Origin: Mixophyes australis | Taxonomy: Eukaryota > Chordata > Amphibia > Anura > Limnodynastidae | DNA length: 64,000 bases | Assembly (NCBI GenBank): GCA_036250195.1 | Contig: JAVHZZ010000010.1 | Span: 81,699,257-81,763,256 of the forward strand | Direction: 5' to 3' | Part shown: in pieces, positions 23,372 through 36,002 of the stretch | Layout: every line of letters starts with the position of its first letter | Position numbering within the stretch: position 1 is the stretch's first letter | Notes under the pieces: model-generated | Told to the model about the DNA's origin: nothing | The model's database searches: none | What the model saw: only the letters and a program-made list of their open reading frames with translations | Translations under genes and position numbers: made by a program

Positions 23372-25494
23372 GTAGTGACAACATTACCTCAAGTGGATAA
23401 AAGCTGTAAATATAATATATATTATTGTTTATGTTTATGTTCTCTGTGTCAGATCTTGTACAGAGCATATGTTTTTAATATCTTTATATTTGTTACAACA
23501 ATCTGGGTAACTGATGGAGTACATTTATGGAGTTTCACAAGTTACCTCAAAGTATTTTTGGGGAAAAATCATGAAAAGTTTGGGTTTTGTTCATGTTTCC
23601 CCATATAAATCCCATACAATAAAAATATTTGTTTCCAGTATGTATCAAAAGAAAATCCTATATATATAAATGTTGCTTGGACAGACTAAAAAATAGAAAA
23701 GTTATTCCTAATGAAACTTTTTTTTTAACTACCTGTGATCCCTAGCTTGCTTGCTTCTCATTGGTGTTTCTCCTGCCTACTAGAAGAAAAACAACATACA
23801 ACACAGATACATTAAAACATTGAAGGCTTCTAACACATTAACTCTGTTTTTTATTTGCCCTTTGTATGTATCTGTCACAAACAAGCTCCCAGCTTCCGTG
23901 ACTTTGGGTGTTTACTGTATGAGGTTGCACACGATTCCAGCACTCAAGTCTCTCTCTGCCTATCACACAGGTTATAGAACTGCTGAATCGCCCCAAAAAG
24001 CACTCTCAGACCCCCACACACTTCAGGTTTGCCGCCCCCTATTGAATATAGGCAATAGGACCCCAATATACTGTCTCACACTGGCACACAAAGCTCCTGG
24101 CTACCCACAGGTTAGCAAGGCCCACCCCGGCAATCAAAGGGGTTAACTCGTCACACCTCCAGACTGTTACACAAATGTAAATACAAGCACACATTAGGCT
24201 TGTTAGTCAAATGTGTTAACAAATCACACATCGGCATTCAAAGGGTTAACTTGGTCGAGCTGTATTCTTCTTAACAGGCTAATGGATTCATTAAATTGTT
24301 AAGGACACAACTAATTAAATTATAGATTTAATATACAAAGATACAGGGCATTCAGATATAAATAAAACAATTAATAAACAATTGACATAACATACACAAG
24401 CAAAACAGTTTAAAATAAAAGGAATTGAATTCCTTATAATATACAGATAAGTGGTATATTCTGGCCAAGGGAAATTGGCTTGATGATGGACAGCTTATCA
24501 GTGAATGATTGATTTACAAAAAGACTGACAATTTGCCCCTTCCCAACACAATGAAATGGGACAGTCTTCAAAGGAGCAGTATTGATGCTAATAGGGGGGC
24601 AGGGATGTCCCCTGGGTATCACTTTAGTTTGCTCACAAATATTCCCAAAGTTTTGGCCTTTGGGTAATTCTTCACAGATATATCCTAGAGACATAACTCC
24701 CCCTTCAATAAACCGGTCATAATCTCCCGCACATTTAAATGCCAAACATGATGGAATTATGACAATGTGACATACCTTTCCGAAAGATATGTGATTATAG
24801 CTTTTCCCGGATACCGCCAGTACCTGTCATTCACAACCCTGGTGTGATATCTGCACTTCAGTATGGAGTGGCACCCAGATTTCCCAAAATATGAACTATG
24901 AAGACATAGACATTTTCCTTTGTAGCTCAAATTTCTATATACCTGTATAGGCTTTCAAATTCTGCCTTTGGCTGCAAGGATGTCTAGCTGTGATCGGCCC
25001 CACAAAGTCTATTCAGGTGTCCAAAAACTAACTTGTGTCAGGATATAGCTCACAGCAGGGGTCCTTTGAAGCTGTTACAGGTGACATGGTCATATTCTAA
25101 CTGGAATGTGCAGAGTCACTGAATGCACACACAATAGACATTCTGACTTCACATTTTACACTTTAGTAGCTCAATTTATCAATGGATTCATTTGATATAC
25201 CATATTTACACTGCAATTATGATTTAGGCCTTTTTCCCACAAGTATGTGATGGATTAACCCTTATAAATAACTGTTAGTTCTTTATGTTCATGACAGTAT
25301 CTAAAGTAATGTTAAATTATAATGTGTAACTACTACAATATTGAGAAGGAACTCCAAACTCCACAGTGGTGCATGAGTGTAGATAATAGCTTAATGGGGG
25401 GGTCAGGTGAGTCATCCAAGGACACTGAACTCTCTGTCATCCAGCGTACAGATACTTCTTTCTTGGACTGGCTCCCTTGCTCTTAAGTTTGGAC
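23372..25494. other. Unassigned; possibly LTR-derived
   Basis: The stretch from about 23869 (TGTCACAAACAAGCTCCCAG) shows repeated GGGTTAAC and CACACATTAGG-type motifs that could belong to a retroelement LTR or leader. I found no matching end, TSD or coding domain, so no element is called. Confidence 0.3.
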
Positions 25495-27180
25495 AGGAAG
25501 GGCCATTATTCATTTAACGATCTCCTCTCGGCTAAAGCCCTGGGCCACTACTCCCTCCTGATTCTCCTCGACCTCTCAGCGGCCTTTGACACCGTTGACC
25601 ACCCCCTCCTGCTTCACACCCTTAAGTCCATTGGCCTCTCCGGTACCGTCCTCTCCTGGTTCACCTCTTACCTTGCCGACCGTTCCTTCTCTGTTTCCAC
25701 CTCTGATTCTCTCTCCCCATCTTCCTCCCTTCCAGTCGGGGTCCCTCAGGGCTCTGTCCTTGGACCCTTACTATTCTCACTATACACCTCTTCTCTGGGT
25801 GCACTCATCAGCTCCTTCGGCCTCAAGTACCACCTTTATGCTGATGACACTCAACTCTACCTTTCCTCTCCTGATCTCTCTCCCTCCGTTCTCTCCAGGG
25901 TATCCGCATGCCTCTCTGCCATCTCCTCCTGGATGTCCTCTAGATTTCTTAAACTCAATCTTGCTAAAACTGAACTCATTGTCTTTCCTCCCTCTCGTAC
26001 CTCCTTCCCCTCTGTCTTCTCCATCAATATTGACAACTCATCTATCTCCCCGTTCCCCAACTCCGCTGCCTAAGTGTCATCCTCGACTCCTCTCTCTCCT
26101 TTGCCCCTCACATTCACTCTCTCGCCAAATCCTGCCGTTTCCAGCTTCGCAACATTGCCCGCATTCGGCCCGTCCTCTCCCAGGATGCCACCAAATCTCT
26201 CGTCCACTCTCTGATCATCTCCCGCTTGGACTACTGCAACCTTCTCCTTATCGGCCTCCCCCTCTCTAATCTTGCTCCCCTTAGATCTGTACTTAACGCC
26301 GCTGCTAGGCTTATTTTCCTCTCTCGCCGTTCCACCTCTGTCTCCCCACTCTACCAAGCCCTTCACTGGCTCCCCCTCCCCTACAGAATCCCTTTTCAAG
26401 CTCTTCACTCTGACTTACAAGGCCCTCGCCAACTCCACTGCTCCCTACATCTCTAACCTTATCTCTATTCACACTCCCTCCCGCCCACTGCGATCGTCCA
26501 ATGATCGTCACCTCTCTTCCCCTCTGATTACCTCCTCTCACGCACGTATCCAAGACTTCTCCCGCGCCGCTCCCCTCCATTCGAACAAGCTCCCCCGCTC
26601 CATCAGAACTTCCCCTAATCTGTCCTCTTTCAAACAAACATTAAAAACCCACCTTTTCCTTAAAGCCTTCCAGTCTTATGCCTAAACTCCCACCGGTCGG
26701 CTACCTCTCTTTCTCATCCCTTCTTCCCTTCTCCCTCTTCCTCGACTCCATCTCCGTTTCTCCCGTCTCTCCGTCTCATCCATGTGTCTGTCTGTCTTCC
26801 CCTCCCTTTAGATTGTTCGCTCCTTTGAGCAGGGCTCTCCTACCTCCTGTTTCCATCACTTTTAACTGCGCTCTCCAGCTACTCTGCTCACCTCCTCTCG
26901 GTCCCTCTGCCCTCTGTCTCCTCTCGCTTCTCTCCGCTCCCCTCAGTGACTCTCAACCTGTCATCTGTGCCCACCCTCTTGGGCCATAGTTACCTGCCTA
27001 TACTCACTTTTCCCCTCCCTCCCTCTCTTTCATGCTGTGCCTGAGCCCCCAGAGTTATAGTGCTTACTGTTACTTGTACTGTGCTGTTTCACCTTGTACC
27101 GTGCCATTGTTTGTCCTTGTACGACGCTACGGATACTTTGTGGCGCCCTATAAATAAAAATTAATAATAATAATAATAAT
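25495..27180 (+). pseudogene. L2-clade LINE, 5'-truncated, two frameshifts
   Basis: The RT starts mid-domain: [20 protein letters not shown] near 25555, [17 protein letters not shown] near 25735, and catalytic [16 protein letters not shown] with YADD at 25837-25848. The first frame stops at 26073. One base shift at about 26065-26075 restores the L2 line (VILDSSLSFAPHIHSLAKSC, then SRLDYCNLLLIGLP). A second shift at the TTTT near 26393-26397 returns to frame 1 (FKLFTLTYKALANS) down to the stop at 26685. The 3' UTR ends GTGGCGCCCTATAAATAAAA with (AAT)n. Only two visible lesions imply a fairly recent insertion. Its tail is nearly identical to 36105-36492. Confidence 0.92.
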
Positions 27181-27710
27181 TTAAAGTGTTTCATTTTGAA
27201 TTTCACAATTTATTTTCACTCAACAATGTAAACAACCATCAAATAGTTCCTTATAGGTCACCTTGTCTTTTCACTACTTCAACAGCTCTCCCCAAATTCC
27301 AGAACAGAGCAGAGTTTCAGACTCCCATCTGTAAAAATCCAATTCTAGATATTTAGATACTATTCCAATCAAAGTTTAGATATTTGTGCAAGCTTTAGTA
27401 TGATTGGCTACAGAATTTCATGGTTTTCTCATGATGTCGCTACACATAACAATAAGTACTGTAAGAAGAGAATCTTTCACTTTTATCTTCAATAGAAATT
27501 GGTTCTCCATTCTTTTTCCCTCTATGATACACTGTTTGGACAGTTTCCTACATACTGCTATTTCTCCCAAGATTGTTAAAAAGAAGGCATCTTAGGCTGA
27601 TTGAAGAAGATAAAAAATGCTGCTGCTCATATAAAGTGATGATCACAAGATTCAGAACTTGAGAATTCCATCCTAACTGAAGCAATTAGAAGAGTTCTAT
27701 TGGGTAATAC
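27181..27710. other. No recognisable feature
   Basis: AT-rich unique-looking DNA between the L2 and the hAT copy; nothing supported. Confidence 0.55.
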
Positions 27711-28240
27711 TAGAGATGTTTGGGCTCGGTTTCCTGAAAACCGAGTCCACCCGAACTTAGGGGATCCGAGTAGGCTCGCGAGCCAGCTCGTTACTTTCGT
27801 GCATCCTTCAATCTGAAGCGAGGCAAAACATCATTGTTGTCGGATCTCGCGGGTTTTGGATTCCATAAGTACCTCCCTCCCCAGGAGATCCAGCGCCATT
27901 GCTCACACAGAAACAGGAGGGGTAGCAGTGTTCTTGTCACTCTACAGTCTCCAGTGACATTGCTCAGTGCCATTGCTCATACAGAAACAGCAGGGGTAGC
28001 ACTTGACAAAAATTGACTGGAAATGATTGGAAATTAATTTTATTGACTTTAATAATAATGTAGGGATAAAAAAGTGCCAAATTATGTGATTTTAGCAAAA
28101 AAATAGGGATTTTAGAAAAAAATTGGGATCCAAAACCAAAAACAAAACACGTGTGGGCGGTTTTGCTTGCCAAAACCAAAGCCAAAAAACTATGTTAATC
28201 CATTGTTTTTTGGTTTTGGTTTTGGCAAAACCAAAAAATG
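27711..28240. mobile_element. TAGAGATG-hAT family, copy A (right end lost)
   Basis: It starts TAGAGATGTTTGGGCTCGG with an AAACCGAGTCCACCCGAACT block, as in copy C at 43848. Its right part has the family's CCAAAACC-rich tract (28125-28240) but lacks the terminal CATCTCTA. I read it as a short deleted copy truncated on the right. Confidence 0.75.
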
Positions 28241-28322
28241 ATGGAATTTGGAACGCAAACTTACTAGATTCAAACAGTAATATCCACATTGTAATTAACA
28301 ATATTCAAAATTACACTCCAAG

Positions 28323-28512
28323 AGGGAGATTCAGTTGCTGTGATGTGGCGCTTGGACATTGTGCTGCACACATTGCTTGCAAATACAGTAGAAATTGCCG
28401 CTCGTGTTTCCTCGCAGCTCTATGGGGTGCGAGGAGACATTAGCAGTGATTTCAGTCATAACATCGTTTGCCGCAAAATTTCTCCAAGTCGTACACAAAT
28501 TGAATCCCTCCC
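28323..28512. mobile_element. Foldback MITE
   Basis: GGGAGATTCAGTTG at the left is mirrored by CAAATTGAATCCCTCCC at the right. The interior has partly complementary halves around AAATTGCCGCTCGTGTTTCC and GTTTGCCGCAAAATTTC. There is no coding capacity. Confidence 0.55.
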
Positions 28513-31500
28513 CCAAAAAAAAGTTCTTATCGTATAGCTTTTATATCCATATGCATTTCTTCCATTTCAGCCAATGATTTTATCAAAGGAACAATAATAT
28601 ACATTCCATACATTTAAAAAATATTTACTTGACTGTGATATCAAAAGAAAGAGATGTATTAAAACAGTATAAAATTCACTTGGGTAGGGCAAAAACCCAG
28701 TTATTTCTGGCAGAACCAGTGAAAACATACAAAAACAACATCAACGGCCTCCTAAGGTGGAAATTTGGCATGGTCTCCTTAAAACTATAAGGTTAAAAGT
28801 GATGACAAAAGAAAAAATTAATAACTGGACTTATTTTTAGGGTGATCTTCTATGGTTACTTCCTTTAAATGTATATTAGAAATCCTGTTTTCAGAAAATT
28901 ATATACTAAAGAATTTTATGCCAGCTTGAATTGTCCATATGATATACCTTGTGTCCTCTAAATATAATGAAAACTACTATAATGTAATCTGTTTGACTAA
29001 GTTTTAGTTACTACTCTTTCAATAAAAATAAATTAATTGCCAAATCTAGTATATAGTTTAGTGATTATGATTGAACAAATTATTGTTTATATATTATATA
29101 AAAGACCAGGCTTGAAATTTATAACCTTATGTTCAGAAAATAAATGTCATCAATGTATCTTCCATCTGTAACCAGGTTTGCCATGTATCTTCCATGTGTA
29201 GCCAGGTTTGGATTATTAGACCAAATAATATGGTCTTTCGACTAGTTCATTTATAATTGATCAAAACTGGGACAAATTTATTCCCCATGGCGGTACCACA
29301 CACTTGAAAATAAAATTGACAATTAAGTGAAAAGTAATTGTGGGTGATGATGTATTGAAATACTGGAAAGTGAAAATAATTTTGGAATTAAGCCATAAGT
29401 GTGTTGTGTTTTTGAACTGCTTCAATTCTTTAGTTATAACTTGTTATGGTATATTGGAATACAAAGCGCTATCACTTCTTTGTTACATTTTCAGAAGACA
29501 CCTGGGTATATGTTTAATAGGAGGCTCTTTAATTTTTTTTCCAAATTGAAATCATTGAATGTCAAATTATAGTGGGGTTGCCTAGTGGATTTCTGGTACA
29601 TTTTTGTTTCTTGGGTAGATTGTTTACATTGCAATTGGAATTTTAACATACAGGGTGTCATGACTATAGTATAAACAGGAATTAGCAAAATAATATATTA
29701 ATGTGGTTCGGATCTCTCCCAAAGATATGAGTTGTTTTAATAACCTGTGAAATCCCTTTGTGCCAGTAATCAATGGATGAATGTATATTGATGCATACTT
29801 TAGAGACCTGGTTTTTGTCACATAGCTTTCATTGTTCACAAAGAGATATCTGGGTATATAACTGACCAGTCAACTGTGGTTTATTGCATAGCCCTAAAAA
29901 TTGGTAGAAGATTGGGAATTCCTTTGTATTCACAAAGGATAATAGCTTTGGTCCCTTCAAGGGTAAAAATGTTCTTTATAGGAAAAATACATCAAAACAA
30001 TACTTTTCATAATCCATGTTTCTGAAGGCCAGTACATATTTGTAACCGGTGGACCTAGTCAAATGATATAAGTCATCAATAACTTCTAGTCCCTTAAGAA
30101 ACTATGGAATTAACAAATCTTTCTGAAGGATCCATATTCATTATTCATGTTTCCTATGCATATGTATATAAACTAATATCATGTTTAATGGATTTCTGAA
30201 AACTCTGCTATGTTTTAGAAGTGAATTAAAATCTAGAACTTATTACTAAAAGTGTTTTGGAACAAGAAGGTAATAAAAGAGTTGTAAAACAAATTAGCAT
30301 ACCAGTACCTGCCTGATGTCACAAAGAAAATGGGGTTTGGGTGGGATACATGGTTTAAAAAGTTCCGGAATAAGTTCATTTCTTGGGGCTCAGTCTTCTA
30401 CAATGAATTTCAACAATATAAACTGAAAAACAGTGCTGAACACGTTAATAAGCCACTTGCAATATTATAAAAATGTATGTTTTTAGTTATGACTGAGAAA
30501 ATTGCTGAAGAACCATCTCTATAGAACAATATACTTTAATAACACTTAAGAAGCATATTTCTTCTATGGTAGCTGTAATTCTTGCTTTCTAAGAAGTCAA
30601 GCCAGTTGAGTAACCAAGTGGCAGGTACACAATTAGAAACCATTCTTATTGTATCGTTGTACGGAAAAGTACATAAAACAGTTTTTTGCATAAGATATTA
30701 TCAGCGCTATACTGATTTGCTTCCTAATATGTACACACTAGAAGGTGGTTCTCCCTCTTATAATCAACAGAGTATATATATAAATGGTGTACATACATAA
30801 GGCGCCAATCTTAGAACACGTCAGGGTAAGAGGCAATTTTCTTTTCCTTAATAACCATCGATGGTAAAATGTAATTCTCACTAAAACTCAAAGAGAATCA
30901 AACATGGTGTGATATATTCTTTCAAATAAAATAAAAATAGAATATAGAAAATCCCTATATACACCAAGTGCCAATGAATGAAGGTTACACCCGGAAAAAG
31001 TGAAATCTGTATATCTTCTGTTCCACCTTTTTCCCAAGGGACATATGCTTACAATGTATCCAAAATATATATACGCCTTTGTACGGAAAAGTGTCTGTGA
31101 ATGTTACAGACACGTGAGCCAATATTTAAAAATAATTATTTGCTTGTACGCAAGAAGAAATATTATAACTGCTGTATCTTACAGGGTCTATTTTGCTAAA
31201 TCAAGCCAATTAGCAAATGTGTTCTTCACTATCAATACAAGTGTTAGCAAACTTTTCTTGTCCTCATGGTTGTGTGGATGTGGATGTATATATTATATGC
31301 TTTATGTAAGTCTGACATAAACCTGTTGTATATGTCTCAGCGGCACACAAGGTCGCATCTTGAGATATCTATTACTCCTACTTTTATAGGCACCTTTGAG
31401 CATAAATTAGACCCAATATGCATCAGGCTTGTATGTGTTCAAATACCCAGGCAATACATTGCTGATTTCCCAACTGGTATATTTTTTTTAAAACTGTCTG

Positions 31501-31557
31501 GTACAAATATTTTTGTTCTTTACTTTCCATTATTGCAAGAAACTAATTATAATCTAA
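28513..31557. other. Three kb of AT-rich DNA, nothing assigned
   Basis: I see no domain, repeat end or RNA gene. A local 24-bp direct duplication (TATCTTCCATCTGTAACCAG vs TATCTTCCATGTGTAGCCAG) is at 29156-29210. Frames of 60-110 codons are scattered on both strands without homology I recognise. It may hold a very old retroelement but I cannot support it. Confidence 0.5.
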
Positions 31558-31939
31558 TACTTCTTTCGCACTGCTCCCCCGGAAATATCCTGGATATATG
31601 AACCCAGGATATTGCCGGGTGACAGAGCCTCCCACTCTGGCAACTTCCCAGAATGACCGGGTTCACACTGAACCTGGGTCTGCCCGGGTCACCCTGGCAA
31701 TATCACAAGAAGAGTTTTGATTGGCTCCTCTTGTGATGTTGTTTTTTTAATTTATTTTTTACTTTTTATTAGTTTTCAGGGAGACCTGGCTTCTACCCGG
31801 GTCGGCCTCGGGAATAACCCTTCAAAAGTCCTGGGTTTGATTTGGGTAGATGCAGGGAACCCTGTTCAAACTCAGCCTCGACCCTGGTTGCCGGGGCCGC
31901 TGCAGTAATCCAGGTTTTTGAGGCAGTGTGAATGGGGTA
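31558..31939. mobile_element. Non-autonomous DNA transposon with TTCRCACTGC ends
   Basis: Left TACTTCTTTCGCACTGC and reverse-complemented right TACCCCATTCACACTGC agree at 12 of 17 positions. The interior is marked by GGGTTCACACTGAACCTGGG and two CCCGGGT-type blocks. There is no ORF with a domain and no TSD is clear. Confidence 0.6.
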
Positions 31940-33565
31940 CAAGAGTATAAATATCTAGACAATACATTGTCATCTCAACCGATGTATTTTTTTAACAATG
32001 CTCTGACTGGGGCAAAAACACAATTTTCCTTAGTTGTCATTACTGTCATTTGCTACTAAAGCCTACACATCTCCAGGCAATACATTGGCATCCAAACTGG
32101 TATAAGTTATATACAACGCAGTGATGAGTGCAAACAAACCCAATTTATTTCTACACTTGTCACTATCACTATTTATTCTGTCTATACTCCCTAGTTGAAG
32201 GCCTTAAAGTATTAGGAAGCCACAATATCAAGTTTATTGTATTGCATGCCAGTCAGATAATATATGTAAAAAATTAAAATGTACCCAGAAAAATTGACAG
32301 TGACTATTCCAGCAATTTGAAGATAAGCAGGATGAGTCAGTAATACTGCAATGTGATATTCTTTCGTAGTGAGGATTGAATTATGAGGATGAATATTTAA
32401 TCTCATTCCATGCTCCAAGGTGGTCAAGTGAGGATGAAAATTTACTACCAATCAATACCCCTATATTTACCACACCAGATGGCAGTTTCAAAAATACATA
32501 TGAACATATTAATTGTATGTCTAGCATTGTCGCTACTCATTTTCAAATACAGCTGTATCTTTCATATGCCAATATTGTTACCAACATAGAGAAGTATATC
32601 TCTAAATTTGTCCATACTCAAGTTCCTCCCACAACATATATGTCTAAGAATCTGCTGCAATACCAGCTACAACTGAGAGGTGGCAGTGCATTGTCATCAC
32701 TGACAACTGCAACATCGTTTATCACTTTCAGTAATCAGCAGCTCTGCAAAAGGTCAAGTCAATCAGAAGTAAGAGACCTCACCTGTATGCAGTCTTTAGA
32801 AAGCCCTCATGTCTACCAAGCTTTGCATGAGCAAAGTTTGGATCTGCGATTATCTGTTAGTGCTTCAAAGAATATTATTTTGTTTGCAGTTCATTAGGTT
32901 TGTCTTCGTCCTTCACTATTCTACCTCCTCCAGTCCATCCACTCAGCTTCATCCCTCACCTCCTACATCCCATTGACGTCTGCTTTATCCCTCACAATTC
33001 TATCGTCACCAATACAGCTACTTCAGCTTTATTCCTCTCAGTGGCTTGGCTGGATATGGTTTATGTCTGAAGACAACATAAGCCAAGTCGTTCTCTCATG
33101 ATAGCAACTAGCAATTTGACAATATGTAGTTAAGTCAAGTTTATTAACTCTCAAGTACCTTCATATGTTACTGGGATCATTTCAAAAGTAATTTGATAGA
33201 CACATTTGAAAGATCAGTCACTGATGACCTAAAAACTATGGACACACATATATTCCAAAAAAAGCTTAATCTCACAAAAGCAGGGAGAGAAGGATTAACG
33301 AAACTACAAATAACGATTGTCATCAAACTAGCAGACAATTGGGAATAGTGAGCCTTAACACAGATGACTACAAGTCAGAGGCCCATCAAATTTTGATTAA
33401 CACAAAAATCTTTTCCAAATTGTAACAATTTCACACAGGCAAGTTCCATCTTAAAATGCTGAAACTGTTAGATGATGGCCTATGAACGGTTACACATAGA
33501 ACACTAGTAGACCAACATTCAGTCAGCCCCTCTGAGAGGATGCTGCTTTAGCCTTTGGGGCCCCA
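31940..33565. other. Mostly unassigned, includes one 173-codon frame
   Basis: Apart from the open frame at 32376-32897 there is no supported feature. Base composition is ordinary for the window. Confidence 0.5.
32376..32897 (+). CDS. Unrecognised 173-codon open frame
   Basis: It begins MNYEDEYLISFHAP and ends in ASKNIILFAVH. There is no signal peptide, transmembrane segment, zinc finger or catalytic motif that I recognise. It is the longest non-repetitive, non-transposon frame in the window and is not low-complexity. No splice context or promoter supports expression, and a frame of this size can arise by chance in 64 kb. It could be an eroded transposon exon. Confidence 0.15.
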   Translation: MNYEDEYLISFHAPRWSSEDENLLPINTPIFTTPDGSFKNTYEHINCMSSIVATHFQIQLYLSYANIVTNIEKYISKFVHTQVPPTTYMSKNLLQYQLQLRGGSALSSLTTATSFITFSNQQLCKRSSQSEVRDLTCMQSLESPHVYQALHEQSLDLRLSVSASKNIILFAVH

Positions 33566-33903
33566 CCCACGGTGGCGTAGTGGTTAGCACTTCTGCCATA
33601 CAGCACTGGGGTCATGAGTTCAATTCACAACCATGGCCTTATCTGTGTGGAGTTTGTATGTTCTCCCCGTATTTGCGTGGGTTTCCTCCGGGTGCTACGG
33701 TTTCCTCCCACACTCCAAAAACATACTGGTAGGTTAATTGGCTGCTATTAAATCGACCCTAGTCTCTCACTCTCTGTCTGTGTGTGTGTTAGGGAATTTA
33801 GACTGTAAGCCCCAATGGGGCAGGGACTGATGTGAGTGAGTTCTCTGTACAGCGCTGCGGAATTAGTGGCGCTATATAAATAAATGGTGATGATGATGAT
33901 GGA
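33566..33903 (+). mobile_element. V-SINE, near full length
   Basis: Head GGTGGCGTAGTGGTTAGCAC, B-box region GAGTTCAATTCACAACC, central block TTCTCCCCGTATTTGCGTGG with GGTGCTACGGTTTCCTCC, and tail GTGGCGCTATATAAATAAAT followed by (GAT)n. It is very similar to the copies at 50731 and 14306. Confidence 0.92.
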
Positions 33904-34860
33904 GTGTTCACATTGGCTCATTAATAGCATAAATCTAACAGTCGCAGTTCCAAGTGACGTGAATGTCACTGATGGTATCTTCTCATGCCGGAATTGTTGA
34001 CAGTCTTTTTTTTAGGAAGTTGTCATTGAGTGCAGGTCTGCATTACAGCATTCAGAATTTTCCTGCCAATGTCACTGGTGTCAGGATTGTAGTACCACCC
34101 ATGAGCCAGGACTTTAGACAATGCAGGTTACTTTGCACTGTCTGCGCTCAGGTTTCTTTCCTTTCAATGGCAGTACAGGGAAGAGGTGTATACTGCTGGG
34201 GACTTGTGGAGTGTGCTGTATACTGGGGGCATAGGATTGTGTTATGAATTGTTCCTTATGCTGTCTTAAACTGTATATTGGGCATGGATATTCCTCTGCA
34301 TGGGGCTATATTACACAGATGTAACAAGCATTAAGCGTTATAGGGAAACCTGGTTCATAGCAATGCAATTCATATGACGCTTTACGGAAACACACTGAAA
34401 TATGGTGCAACTGCTCAACTCAGAGGCCTGGTGGGGAGTGTGAAGTGAATTCACCCAGACAAAACTTAAAGCCAATCGCAAGCCGTTTCCCAAGCTAAGC
34501 GCTGGTGACAGCCTGGCACATGAATATAATCATTTGTAATTGGCCTAGCTACTTCAGTTCACCTCATTCAGTACTAGGGCACAGGTAGAGCACTTGCATC
34601 ATGATTTTTGGGGGGTTTTTTGGTTTTTTTTTCTTACTGTATTGTACTGTTACCATTGGACTATATTGAGAAAAAGATATTACATTTAAAAAATGTGCCA
34701 AGAGTATTTTATTAAATTGACTTATTACATTAGAACCACTGGGATGGCAAAGGGTTTCTTCCCATTATCCCCTTATCCACAGCCCAGAGGTGCCATAAAT
34801 AGTCCCTACACTTTTCATTAAAGGGCTGATAGTCGACTTTTTTTTTGCGAGCTCCCACTC
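33904..34860. other. No recognisable feature
   Basis: Short open frames are present, but no domain, repeat family or RNA gene is supported. Confidence 0.5.
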
Positions 34861-34864
34861 TAAT

Positions 34865-34965
34865 CCTTCCATACATGGTCTGACCAGGCTAGTGCTGGCA
34901 CACACTATAAAAGGGGGGCCACGCGCTGTGGCTTTCCTTGTACAGCGTAATATAGGGGTTTAACC
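34865..34965. repeat. Interspersed repeat shared with 480-700
   Basis: The block CCAGGCTAGTGCTGGCACAC and the following ACTATAAAAGGGGGGCCACG belong to the family seen near 480-700. The CTATAAAAGG sequence resembles a TATA box but sits in a repeat, so I do not call a promoter. Confidence 0.35.
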
Positions 34966-35654
34966 CCTTCATTCCAAAGCATCCATAGTATTTCAACCCA
35001 TACTATAAGGGGTGTGGATAGAGTGTCCCTCACAATGAAAACAACCTTGGACAGGGGATTGGTGAGGAATATAACACCTCCCTCTCTCAGGGCTATGAGC
35101 ACCCCCCAAAAAATACCAAGTGGCATAATAATCTCCTCCTCACCCAGCACCATTCCCCCCACTGCTAGGCTCACGCCCCCAGGAAGGGGATCATCTCCCT
35201 TCTGGGTGCGTTGTGCCCTTATGCCCCTCTTCTGCTCCGGAGACAGGCAGTGTCGCTGCCCACCCTGGCGCATGCACGCATTATCTGACAGCTATAAAAG
35301 TACTCAAGCAAATGTATGGATACAGCTAATCAGCTTGTGGATGTCTGCTGCCAATGATTTGTGCAGCTAAAAAGACCCAGCAGTCCCTGGGGGAAGAATA
35401 TATTGGCCAACAGCTGGCACCTCCCCCAGGTACACTATTGGCTGGAGAGATTAGCAGCTCAACTCTCAATAGATAAGTGCCTGACTCCTGAACATACATA
35501 TGAGTTTAAATTAATTTGGCTTGATTTGCCTCACTCATCAAAAACATTTATTTTCAAATATAATTTTTATTTTTTATTTTCTTTACATGAGTTTTATACA
35601 TAAAGAAGACATCAATGCGTAATGTACATACAATGCATTTTTATTGTATATCTT
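34966..35654. other. No recognisable feature
   Basis: Proline-rich frames on the plus strand and their minus-strand counterparts are compositional. Nothing is assigned. Confidence 0.45.
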
Positions 35655-35995
35655 AGTTGCATACAGTTGTTTTTGTGATAGATACTGATATGCATACATG
35701 TGATTTTTAATTCAAGCTCATTGTATTTACAACTGGCCTGTAGTGGGTGCAAAAGATACGACTGAAAACAAGCGTACTTACGACAAACACAGGACTTGAA
35801 TGTACCAATGCCTACATTAGTCCGCTACTTCCTTCCCCTGTTTCGCCTCTCAAGTCGTAGGCAGTTATAAGTGTCAGTTGTTTGTTGACATGAATTGGAC
35901 GCAATTGCCCTCATCAGCGTAATATCTGTGTCTGGGCATGTGTAGAGCGGAATCATGCAAGATCTAATACGTAAACAGACGAATATCAGAACATG
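35655..35995. repeat. Dispersed repeat family E, copy 1
   Basis: It shares with 41290-41560 the blocks GGCCTGTAGTGGGTGCAAAA / GACCTGTAGCTGGTGCAAGG and the TCGTAGGC segment. It shares with 39000-39365 the ATGCGCAGAAT-like region (here GGGCATGTGTAGAGCGGAAT). It is a divergent ~300-bp family with unclear ends. Confidence 0.55.
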
Positions 35996-36002
35996 AATCA
36001 AC

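Noticed and set aside
23869..25200. Complete LTR or endogenous retrovirus
   Set aside because: LTR-like start only; no matching end, TSD, primer site or coding motif found.
28513..31557. Retroelement on the minus strand suggested by several 60-110 codon frames
   Set aside because: No RT, integrase, protease or gag motif could be read; frames are no longer than expected by chance in AT-rich DNA.
32376..32897. Host gene exon
   Set aside because: No splice signals in a convincing place and no recognisable domain; kept only as a low-confidence open frame.
34905..34914. TATA box (CTATAAAAGG) as promoter of a gene
   Set aside because: It lies in an interspersed repeat with no following coding region or supporting elements.
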